Below, piece after piece: positions 1-6,553 of a stretch of DNA of 64,000 bases. The first letter of the stretch is position 1. Every line of letters begins with the position of its first letter. The DNA comes from Bacteroidales bacterium (GTDB lineage Bacteria; Bacteroidota; Bacteroidia; Bacteroidales; P3): positions 1 to 64,000 of the forward strand of contig JAKSML010000002.1 of assembly GCA_024400665.1 (NCBI GenBank). Reading direction: 5' to 3'. The notes beneath the pieces were generated by a model. That model searched no databases and was not told the origin of the DNA. It worked only from the letters and a program-made list of their open reading frames with translations. The translations under genes were made by a program, and so were the position numbers.

Positions 1-55
1 GGTTAACGGGTTCTGCCCATTCAGGAGGCTGAAAAATGAATTTATAGAACCCACC
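1..55 (+). repeat. Tail of a cassette repeat (copy 0)
   Basis: This is the 3' end of the element seen in full at 1906-2391 and 4049-4517. It holds the same GGGTT...AACCC inverted repeat around an AGGAGG core and ends in GAACCCACC, 19 nt before the first gene. Its presence at the window edge means the array continues upstream, outside this window. Confidence 0.9.
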
Positions 56-74
56 AATACATCATCAGAATAGC

Positions 75-1889
75 ATGAAAAAAACATTAATCATTATTTT
101 AGCAGTATTGGGAGTGCAGGTGTATGCACAACGTCAGGTGTATGGACCACTTGAGTCGTATGTGGTGGGGTCGTTGACGTATCGTTTGTTGTCGGACAGT
201 ACGGCAGAGGTGGTGGAGCGGCAGAGTAGCTGCTTGCCTTATGTAGGGGATATAGTGGTGCCTGCATCGGTCATTGTCCAGGGGCAAGTGTACAAGGTGG
301 TGCGGATCGGTGATGCTGCATTTGTGAGTTGCAACATTCACAACATCACATTGCCATCTACTATAGAGGAGATTGGCGAAGAGTCGTTTATGGGTATGCA
401 GGGAACATCGATGGTGCTGCCCAGTTCGTTGAGGAGTATCGGACCGAGTGCTTTTGCGTATTCGTTTCTCACGGAGTTGAAAATACCCGACAATGTGGAT
501 TCGATAGGCGAATATGCGTTTTATCGAAGCAAGATAGCCCGTTTCACGGTCGGTCAAAACAACACACATTTTGTGGCAATAGACTCACTGGCACTGTATA
601 GTAATGACACCGCGATATTGGTGGCATACGCTCCAGCCTGTTCTACGACAAGTGCGTTCACGGTTCCGGCGAGGGTTCGGGAGATACGTTCGGGGGCGTT
701 GGATGTGGTCAATCTGAGCAGTGTGCAGTTGCCTGAGGGCTTACGGACAATAGGTACATATTCTTTTGGTTCGGAGATGGGCAGTCTGCATATTCCTGCA
801 TCGGTGACTCATATCATCGGAGCATTGCTGCCCAGTCCTCAGGATGGGTTTGTCCTCACCTTGTCTCCCGACAACAGAAATTACCGCATGGAGGACGGGA
901 TGTTGGTGTCCAATGCTGGCGATACCCTTTTGATGTCGATAAATAGTAGTGACACTTTGATGGTGCCACTGGGGGTGAGGGTGATAGGCGAATGTGCGAT
1001 GAGTGAGAATAGCCGTAACAGGGTAGTGGTCTTGCCCGAGGGGGTTGAGGAGATATGCAATGCGGCTTTTTTAAACACCTCTGCACAGATAGAAGTGCCG
1101 CGCACAGTCCGCATCATCGGGGCTCAAGCTTTTTACAGCAACACGGGTACTGACGAATTTGATATTCCACAGGTGGAACGCATTGGCGACTATGCGTTTT
1201 TCCATAGCCCCGTTCGAGAGATACAGGTTACCGACAGCCTGAGAATTATCGGGGAGTATGCGTTTTATGGATGTCAGAACCTGTCGGAGTTTGATTGGGG
1301 CAACGGTTTGGAGGAGATTGGCCAGAGTGCCTTTGCCGCCAGCGAATTGGGCGGTACGATTATCTTTCCAGAGTCGTTGCGCACCATAGGACAAAATGCT
1401 TTTAATGGTGCGCGATTCCTACGAGCTTGTTTTATGGGTAATCCCGACACTTTAGGATACCATTCGTTCTCGTGCAACATCATTCAATTTAAGGGTAACG
1501 AACCTCCAGTCACTTATGGGGACGTGTTTCCAAAGGCTCGCAAGGTGTATGTGCCGTGCAACACGTCTGACATATATGCTGAGGCATTGGAACTGCCGAG
1601 CAACTGCCAGATAGAGGAGGATTGTGACGGAATAGTGCAGATCTCGGAAATGATACTCAACATCGCTCCCAATCCCGCACACGGGGAGGTGACAGTCAGC
1701 CTTCCCGAAGGGTTTTCCTCATTTCATGCCCGCCTTGTGCTGCGCGACGCCACGGGGCGCGAGGTGCGGAGCATGGAGGCGAGCAATCCCACGGTGAAGA
1801 TGCCGCTTCAAGGTCTGGCCCAAGGCACCTACTTGCTGACCCTGATGACCGACAAGGGAAGCAGCACGCAGAAACTGGTAGTGGAATGA
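75..1889 (+). CDS. BspA-like leucine-rich-repeat surface protein with T9SS type A sorting domain
   Basis: A 604-residue secreted protein. It begins with a short signal peptide (MKKTLIIILAVLGVQVYAQ). Residues 60-480 are repeated BspA/LRR_5 units, recognisable by recurring phrases such as 'IGEYAF', 'LPEGLRTIG' and 'LRIIGEYAFYGC'. The last 80 residues form a type A T9SS sorting domain ('NIAPNPAHGEVTVS', 'GLAQGTYLLTL', ending 'QKLVVE'), so it should cross the outer membrane by the type IX system and be anchored or released at the surface. BspA-like proteins are known adhesins or host-protein binders in oral and gut Bacteroidales; the ligand here is unknown. It lies alone between two copies of the cassette repeat. 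The ATG at 75 directly precedes the signal peptide. Confidence 0.9.
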   Translation: MKKTLIIILAVLGVQVYAQRQVYGPLESYVVGSLTYRLLSDSTAEVVERQSSCLPYVGDIVVPASVIVQGQVYKVVRIGDAAFVSCNIHNITLPSTIEEIGEESFMGMQGTSMVLPSSLRSIGPSAFAYSFLTELKIPDNVDSIGEYAFYRSKIARFTVGQNNTHFVAIDSLALYSNDTAILVAYAPACSTTSAFTVPARVREIRSGALDVVNLSSVQLPEGLRTIGTYSFGSEMGSLHIPASVTHIIGALLPSPQDGFVLTLSPDNRNYRMEDGMLVSNAGDTLLMSINSSDTLMVPLGVRVIGECAMSENSRNRVVVLPEGVEEICNAAFLNTSAQIEVPRTVRIIGAQAFYSNTGTDEFDIPQVERIGDYAFFHSPVREIQVTDSLRIIGEYAFYGCQNLSEFDWGNGLEEIGQSAFAASELGGTIIFPESLRTIGQNAFNGARFLRACFMGNPDTLGYHSFSCNIIQFKGNEPPVTYGDVFPKARKVYVPCNTSDIYAEALELPSNCQIEEDCDGIVQISEMILNIAPNPAHGEVTVSLPEGFSSFHARLVLRDATGREVRSMEASNPTVKMPLQGLAQGTYLLTLMTDKGSSTQKLVVE

Positions 1890-2082
1890 TGAAAAATTAT
1901 ATCATCCGTCCTTGGGGATGTTCTGAGGGTGGGGCGTTGTGTCGGATTTGCAATCCGACACATATAAATATAAGGATTTGCAATCCGCATTAAATAATTC
2001 ATTATAAATAATGTATGATATGTTTGCGGATTAAAAATCCTTATATTAGACAGGCTCGGATTATAAATCCGAGCCAACGTGA

Positions 2083-2184
2083 ATAGTGAGGGCGAAGGCA
2101 AACATAGCCATGACAAACCTCGTCTATAACATGTGCAGACTGGCGCAGATTATCAAATACCACCCTGAATGGATCGTAGCCTAA
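2083..2184 (+). pseudogene. Transposase C-terminal remnant inside repeat copy 1
   Basis: After an in-frame stop, 33 codons stay open and end in TAA. They contain 'RAKANIAMT' followed by 'NLVYNMCRLAQIIKYHPEW'. This resembles the C-terminus of DDE-type (IS4/IS5-like) transposases, where an R-A-K-x-x-I-x-x-x-N-L-x-Y-N motif near the end is common. No catalytic part is present, so it is a scrap left by an insertion sequence or by a derivative that lost its centre. The same scrap is at 4226-4327. The family assignment is a judgement from the motif only. Confidence 0.6.
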
Positions 2185-2282
2185 TAAAAAAATCAAAAAC
2201 ATATCACATTGAATATCATACACATGACTACCACCCCCCTAAAAATCAAGCATAAAATATGTTCTAAATGAGAAAAAAAATG

Positions 2283-2290
2283 TAACTTTG
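2283..2290 (+). promoter_or_regulatory. Bacteroidota -7 element in repeat copy 1
   Basis: TAACTTTG followed by CAGC matches the TAnnTTTG consensus of Bacteroidota primary-sigma promoters and points toward dgkA, about 110 nt downstream. The A-rich stretch just upstream resembles other promoters in this window; a clear TTTG at -33 is not seen. Confidence 0.6.
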
Positions 2291-2343
2291 CAGCACGAAT
2301 ACGAGAATGTCCAGTGAACATTCGAGCTGAATGATGGGTTAAC

Positions 2344-2391
2344 GGGTTCTGCCCATTCAGGAGGCTGAAAAATGAATTTATAGAACCCACC
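2344..2391 (+). promoter_or_regulatory. Structured leader with nested hairpin and mini-ORF
   Basis: GGGTTCT (2344-2350) pairs with AGAACCC (2382-2388). Inside, TTCAG-GAGG-CTGAA forms a second hairpin that places a Shine-Dalgarno-like AGGAGG in its loop. Seven nt later comes ATG-AAT-TTA-TAG, a three-codon open frame. The same layout is found at the ends of copies 0 and 3. It could be a translation-control leader or a structured recombination end; neither is shown. Confidence 0.5.
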
Positions 2392-2407
2392 TTCAATGTT
2401 ACAAGTC

Positions 2408-2785
2408 ATGAGGGACGAGAAGTTTTCTATCAAGAAGAGGATTAAGAGCTTCAGTTATGCCTTCGCGGGGCTGAAGGTCTTGTTTTGCGAAGAGCACAAC
2501 TCCTGGATTCATGCCGTGGCGGCGGTGATGGCCATTGTTGCAGGCTTTCTTTTCCGCATTTCATACATGGAGTGGATAGCGGTTCTGATTGTTATCGGGA
2601 TGGTCATCTCTGCCGAGACCCTCAACTCTTCGCTGGAGCGGACAGCCGACTTTGTCAAGGCCGAGCGTGATGACCGCAAGCGCGACATTAAGGACCTTGG
2701 TGCGGCAGCCGTCCTGGTCTGCGCCATCGTCGCCGTCCTGGTCGGCCTCATCATCTTCCTGCCCAAAATCCTCGCCTTATTTTAG
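2408..2785 (+). CDS. dgkA: Diacylglycerol/undecaprenol kinase family protein (DgkA)
   Basis: A small integral membrane lipid kinase that phosphorylates diacylglycerol or undecaprenol using ATP, recycling lipid carriers for envelope synthesis. The protein is about 125 residues, the usual family length, with three hydrophobic helices and the conserved catalytic segment 'AETLNSSLERTADF' (E-x-x-N-x-x-x-E) in the second half. An in-frame ATG at 2396 is possible, but the ATG at 2408 gives the normal N-terminus 'MRDEKFSIKKR'. It sits between two cassette repeats with its own repeat-borne promoter, an odd place for a housekeeping gene. A fragment matching its C-terminus lies at 52268-52345, which suggests duplication or relocation. 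Which lipid it uses cannot be told from sequence. Confidence 0.92.
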   Translation: MRDEKFSIKKRIKSFSYAFAGLKVLFCEEHNSWIHAVAAVMAIVAGFLFRISYMEWIAVLIVIGMVISAETLNSSLERTADFVKAERDDRKRDIKDLGAAAVLVCAIVAVLVGLIIFLPKILALF

Positions 2786-2814
2786 CGAAATGTTAAGAAT
2801 ACTGTTTGGTCATA

Positions 2815-3014
2815 CCGTCCTTGGGGATGTTCTGAGGGCGGGGCGTTGTGTCGGATTTGCAATCCGACACATATAAATATAAGGATTTGCAATCCGCATT
2901 AAATAATTCATTATAAATAATGTATGATATGTTTGCGGATTAAAAATCCTTATATTAGACAGGCTCGGATTATAAATCCGAGCCAACGTAAAAAATGAAT
3001 TTATAGAACCCACC
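2815..3014 (+). repeat. Cassette repeat, internally deleted copy 2
   Basis: It begins with the same CCGTCCTTGGGGATG and palindrome block as copies 1 and 3, but after GAGCCAACGT it jumps directly to the final AAAAATGAATTTATAG-AACCCACC. The transposase scrap, the TAACTTTG promoter and most of the leader inverted repeat are missing. The gene after it therefore lacks the promoter that the other cassettes carry. Confidence 0.9.
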
Positions 3015-3025
3015 TTAATATCATA

Positions 3026-3940
3026 ATGAAAAATAGCACACATCCCCGAATTGGCCTCTCTTTGGCCTGTGCAATCACCTTGATACTTGGAGGAACCGCA
3101 AATGCCTCCAAGCCACACAAGGACGGCATCACCCCTAATCATCAATCAAATCCATCCTGGCCCGACACGATTGTCATCTCCGTGGAAGGGAAAGACCTCA
3201 GCCTCGCCCGCACCCACCAGGACGACGACTTAGTCATTTACGAGACCTGGGAGCATTTCACCGAGCATGGCAAGAACTACATCTACCGCGCCCTCGAATA
3301 CTCCCTGATAGAAGGCCACTATCAGTGCGACACCTCCTCCTACTTCATCCTCTCCCACTTAAAACGTCACGGTGACACGCCGAGGAAGGGACACCTGCGG
3401 GACATCGAGCGCATCAGCTGCTTCAACTTCTGGCCCGCAGCAGTCGCAGACGACACCTCCTTCATCGCCTCGTGCCGCGACAACATATACCAAGACATCA
3501 AAAAGGCCGTCCCCACGCTCAAACGCTTCCAGCTCGGCGACATGCCCCGGAGATGGTACTCCCTCAGCCGATACAATGATGCCTACTACTTCAGCATAGA
3601 CCAAGACAACGCCCAAGAGTTTAACGACAGCCTGCTCATCTTCTACAGCCAAGAGCTAAGCTACTGCGCCCTTGACGACTTCTGCCGTCTCAAAGGCGGC
3701 GGATGGGCCTACACCTACATACTCTGGGACGGCAAACGCATCAAAGAGACCATCGTGCCTTGCAAACAACTCAAAGGCGCCTACATCATCACCACCGAAG
3801 AGCCCGGACAGCCCCCGCAGAAAAGTCTCTGGGCCCCCGAGAAGAGCATCACGAACTTCGACGCTATCGACTACGAAAGCACCAGCCACATTCCCCTAGG
3901 CCTCGAACGATACCAAGAAATCGATTTCAACGCTATCTAA
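3026..3940 (+). CDS. Secreted protein of unknown function
   Basis: 304 residues with an N-terminal signal peptide (hydrophobic stretch 'GLSLACAITLILGGTANA'). The mature part has several aromatic-rich segments and cysteines but no motif I recognise and no T9SS sorting domain. It lies between cassette repeats copy 2 and the truncated ORF at 3950. Codon use is GC-rich, unlike the AT-rich repeats around it, so the gene looks native to this genome and framed by repeats. Location is probably periplasm or outer-membrane associated. Confidence 0.75.
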   Translation: MKNSTHPRIGLSLACAITLILGGTANASKPHKDGITPNHQSNPSWPDTIVISVEGKDLSLARTHQDDDLVIYETWEHFTEHGKNYIYRALEYSLIEGHYQCDTSSYFILSHLKRHGDTPRKGHLRDIERISCFNFWPAAVADDTSFIASCRDNIYQDIKKAVPTLKRFQLGDMPRRWYSLSRYNDAYYFSIDQDNAQEFNDSLLIFYSQELSYCALDDFCRLKGGGWAYTYILWDGKRIKETIVPCKQLKGAYIITTEEPGQPPQKSLWAPEKSITNFDAIDYESTSHIPLGLERYQEIDFNAI

Positions 3941-3949
3941 ATAATCATT

Positions 3950-4069
3950 ATGACCCATCGAAATCAATATCACGGAGGGAAAAGAAGTCTCTTTCTGATC
4001 CTCCTCACATTAATGGCGCTCAACCTCTCGGCCCAAGATAGGATGATTCCGTCCTTGGGGATGTTCTGA
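3950..4069 (+). pseudogene. Start of a secreted-protein gene cut off by repeat copy 3
   Basis: An ATG 9 nt after the previous stop opens a frame with a good signal peptide ('RSLFLILLTLMALNLSAQ') followed by only four native residues. At 4049 the sequence becomes the cassette repeat and the frame stops within it at 4067-4069. The rest of the gene is absent. This is best read as a gene whose body was lost when the repeat arrived or recombined; a genuine 39-residue secreted peptide is less likely. Confidence 0.65.
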
Positions 4070-4225
4070 GGGCGGGGCGTTGTGTCGGATTTGCAATCCG
4101 ACACATATAAATATAAGGATTTGCAATCCGCATTAAATAATTCATTATAAATAATGTATGATATGTTTGCGGATTAAAAATCCTTATATTAGACAGGCTC
4201 GGATTATAAATCCGAGCCAACGTGA

Positions 4226-4327
4226 ATAGTGAGGGCGAAGGCAAACATAGCCATGACAAACCTCGTCTATAACATGTGCAGACTGGCGCAGATTATCAAA
4301 TACCACCCTGAATGGATCGTAGCCTAA
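4226..4327 (+). pseudogene. Transposase C-terminal remnant inside repeat copy 3
   Basis: Same 33-codon open frame and residues as the remnant at 2083-2184, ending in TAA. It is carried along as part of the repeat and has no upstream transposase sequence. Confidence 0.6.
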
Positions 4328-4425
4328 TAAAAAAATCAAAAACATATCACATTGAATATCATACACATGACTACCACCCCCCTAAAAATCAAGCATAAAA
4401 TATGTTCTAAATGAGAAAAAAAATG

Positions 4426-4433
4426 TAACTTTG
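4426..4433 (+). promoter_or_regulatory. Bacteroidota -7 element in repeat copy 3
   Basis: TAACTTTG followed by CAGCACG, the same promoter core as in copy 1. It is placed to transcribe the outer-membrane protein gene that starts at 4548. Confidence 0.6.
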
Positions 4434-4547
4434 CAGCACGAAAATAATCCAGCTGAATGATGGGTTAACGGGTTTTGCCCATTCAGGAGGCTAAAAAATG
4501 AATTTATAGAACCCACCTAAACCTATTATCATTAAAATCAGACACTA

Positions 4548-5300
4548 ATGAAGAATTGGATTTTGATAGTACTAATCATCATCTCGGGAACAATCTCCGC
4601 CCAGACAATGCCAGAAGTCAGCATACCTGCTGATGCAAATAAGGAGAACCCATTGCGGGATATTCTTTTCCCTCATTGGGAGACGGCAGACAAGGCGATG
4701 TATATCGGATGGGGTGTCGGTGCAATGAAGGACATGTTGGATGTTGCTTCAATAAAGGAATTACTAAAGATCGACAACCTTGATATGGTTGCTAATGTTG
4801 ACGCTGCTTCATTAAAGGAATTACTAAAGAGGAACGACCTTGATATGGTTGCTGATGTTGAGTTCAAGTACAATAGAATGTGGTTTGGCTTGGGATTGGG
4901 CTACAGTAATGTGGAGTATGAATGGCGTACAAAGGATGGGAAGATAGGGGAAAAATATTTTGTTCAGTATGTAAACCTTAGACCCACGTTCAAGTATAGC
5001 ATCATTTCCAGTGGGAATTTTCAACTGGCATTGGGTTTGGAATTATGGATGACCAGAAATCTTCGTTGCTCGCACTATACGAATAACAGCTTGTATTCAG
5101 AAAATCCGCTGTCGTATAGGCATTGGCTGGGGTGGTCTGTACTGATGCCCATCGAATTGTATTATTCCGTCAATCCTGCCTGTACGCTATTCCTTGGCTT
5201 CGATGCAGGCATTTGCCTGCGCCCGACCACGAGACCGCCAAGTTTCGATTACGATTATCCTCATATCATCAGGCTGGGAGTGAAGTGCAAAGTCAAATAG
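4548..5300 (+). CDS. Probable outer-membrane beta-barrel protein with an internal duplication
   Basis: 250 residues with a signal peptide (MKNWILIVLIIISGTISAQ). From about residue 105 on, alternating aromatic/hydrophobic strands ('MWFGLGLGYSNVEYEW', 'FQLALGLELWMTRNL', 'CTLFLGFDAGICLRP') ending in 'IIRLGVKCKVK' suggest a small barrel. Residues about 66-104 hold two adjacent copies of a 20-residue unit (A-S-I/L-K-E-L-L-K...D-L-D-M-V-A-D/N-V), matching a 60-nt tandem duplication in the DNA. Family unknown. It is transcribed from repeat copy 3 and followed by a T9SS-domain scrap, so its original 3' neighbourhood has been disturbed. Confidence 0.7.
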   Translation: MKNWILIVLIIISGTISAQTMPEVSIPADANKENPLRDILFPHWETADKAMYIGWGVGAMKDMLDVASIKELLKIDNLDMVANVDAASLKELLKRNDLDMVADVEFKYNRMWFGLGLGYSNVEYEWRTKDGKIGEKYFVQYVNLRPTFKYSIISSGNFQLALGLELWMTRNLRCSHYTNNSLYSENPLSYRHWLGWSVLMPIELYYSVNPACTLFLGFDAGICLRPTTRPPSFDYDYPHIIRLGVKCKVK

Positions 5301-5301
5301 C

Positions 5302-5479
5302 GAAGCAGGGAGCGTGGCTATTCAAGTTTTTGATATGAAAGGGACGCAAATTATAGACAAACCTATTGACATGGATTGCAATCAGAGTTCCACTGTAACA
5401 ATTCCTATTGGTGAACTTCCATCAGGGCTGCTATATCGCCAAAGTAAAACAAAATAATAAAGCATTTATCGAACCCACC
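5302..5479 (+). pseudogene. Frameshifted remnant of a T9SS C-terminal sorting domain
   Basis: The frame reads 'SVAIQVFDMKGTQIIDKPI' and 'TVTIPIGELPSG', typical of a type A T9SS domain. The expected continuation 'CYIAKVKQNNKAFIE' lies in the next frame; one extra G in the GGG run at 5425-5427 explains the shift. The domain then runs into the repeat terminus GAACCCACC at 5471-5479 and lacks its last residues. The secreted protein it belonged to is gone. Confidence 0.7.
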
Positions 5480-5500
5480 TTAAATAATTCATCCAGCGAG

Positions 5501-6508
5501 TTATTGCTGTAATTTTTTCAAGTCGGCATCCAATTCCTTGATGCTTTCAAGGTGCTGCTGCTCCAATTCTTTTGCCTTGAATTTGCCAAATTCAACCTCT
5601 GCCTTTTCAATCGCCATCTTATGTGATATCTTTCCTGCATCCTGAAGGATGGATTTTTGATTCAGCGTCAATACCATTTTCAATCGTTCTTCCCAATCTT
5701 TCATATACATTGGGATGTGTGACTTTGCCTGTGCTTCGGCAAATGCGAGGTATTGTTCTACAATCAATTTCAAGATTTCAATTTCGTCTTCGTTCAAATA
5801 ATTCTTTCCGACAGCAATGTCCGATTTCAATACTTTGCCTTCATTTTCCGTGGAGGTCAGTCCCATCATCGGCAGAGAAGCATTGGCACGGAAATAGACC
5901 AGTTCGGCAGCCGTCTTACCACTCACAGCCCACAGCAGTTTGTTTTGCACCTCCTTGAAGAACCTGAGGGTGATTTCGTCGGAAGGATTATAGTCGATGC
6001 TGGTAGCATAAATATCTTTGATTTGCTGATAGAACACCTTCTCCGACAGCCGGATTTCGCGAATGCGTTCCAGCAGTTCCTTGAAATAGTTCATCGAATT
6101 GCCTTTCTTGAAACGTTCATCGTTCAAGGCTACGCCCTTGATGATGTAGTCCCTTAGACGCTGGGTAGCCCAAATACGGAACTGCGTACCTTGGTGCGAT
6201 TTCACCCGATAGCCCACAGAGATGATTACGTCAAGGTTGTAGAAATTAGTCGGTTTGGTAGAAAAATCGGAAATGCCGATTTTTCTCATTGATGACGACT
6301 CCTCTAACTCTTTCTCTTCATAGATATGAAGAATGTGTTCATTGATAGTTGACCGAGATTTCCCAAACAGCATTGCCATCTGTTCAATAGTGAGCCATAC
6401 CGTTTCGTCCTGAAACAGCACATCCACCTTGATGGTGCCGTCCTGCGACTGATAAATCAGCATCTCGTCATTGGACGATAATTGGATATTTGTGTCGGTG
6501 TTATTCAT
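5501..6508 (-). CDS. RhuM family protein
   Basis: 335 residues matching the RhuM ('virulence protein RhuM') family. The N-terminal half has the typical 'VDVLFQDETVWLTIEQMA' and 'LFGKSRSTINEHI' helix-turn-helix-like segment, then 'NFYNLDVIISVGYRVKS' and 'FRIWATQRLRDYIIKG', all family hallmarks; the C-terminal quarter is a charged helix. RhuM was named from a Salmonella pathogenicity island, but its biochemical role is not established; the family is common next to restriction or other mobile defence genes. It is 45 nt downstream of the ATPase gene on the same strand and probably in one operon. Base composition is AT-rich compared with the core genes. Confidence 0.9.
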   Translation of the reverse strand: MNNTDTNIQLSSNDEMLIYQSQDGTIKVDVLFQDETVWLTIEQMAMLFGKSRSTINEHILHIYEEKELEESSSMRKIGISDFSTKPTNFYNLDVIISVGYRVKSHQGTQFRIWATQRLRDYIIKGVALNDERFKKGNSMNYFKELLERIREIRLSEKVFYQQIKDIYATSIDYNPSDEITLRFFKEVQNKLLWAVSGKTAAELVYFRANASLPMMGLTSTENEGKVLKSDIAVGKNYLNEDEIEILKLIVEQYLAFAEAQAKSHIPMYMKDWEERLKMVLTLNQKSILQDAGKISHKMAIEKAEVEFGKFKAKELEQQHLESIKELDADLKKLQQ

Positions 6509-6553
6509 AAGTTAATGTTTTACGAGCGTGCCCCATTGATCATCGGTTAATAT

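Larger units (their letters stand above)
1906..2391 (+). repeat. Cassette repeat, full copy 1
   Basis: A 486-bp element that starts 16 nt after the LRR gene stop and ends just before the dgkA start. In order it holds several REP-like palindromes (GGATTTGCAATCC units near 1940-1986, GGATTAAAAATCC near 2028-2040, and a perfect palindrome at 2053-2075), a transposase C-terminal coding remnant (2083-2184), a TAACTTTG promoter element (2283-2290), a CAGTG-centred hairpin (2304-2322), and a leader with an inverted repeat around an AGGAGG core. It is almost identical to 4049-4517; 2815-3014 is an internally deleted copy. Its consistent position between unrelated genes is the main reason to call this a cassette-type array. 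Confidence 0.92.
4049..4517 (+). repeat. Cassette repeat, full copy 3
   Basis: Nearly identical to copy 1 over its whole length, including palindromes, transposase scrap (4226-4327), promoter (4426-4433) and leader. Differences seen: a short deletion just after the promoter that removes the CAGTG hairpin, C to T in GGGTTTT, and G to A in the GGCTAAAA part of the inner hairpin. The first change keeps a G-T pair in the outer stem. It separates the truncated ORF at 3950 from the gene at 4548. Confidence 0.92.

Noticed and set aside
2041..2223. Open frames of 60-95 codons on the minus strand inside the repeats
   Set aside because: They recur only because the repeat recurs, have no start context, and read through palindromes; the transposase scrap on the plus strand is the only recognisable coding remnant.
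1906..4517. Cassette repeats as classical integron attC sites
   Set aside because: The repeats are about 470-490 bp, carry promoters and a transposase scrap, and lack a clear pair of attC core sites; the only recombinase gene in the window is 28 kb away and lacks a visible integron-integrase-specific insertion.
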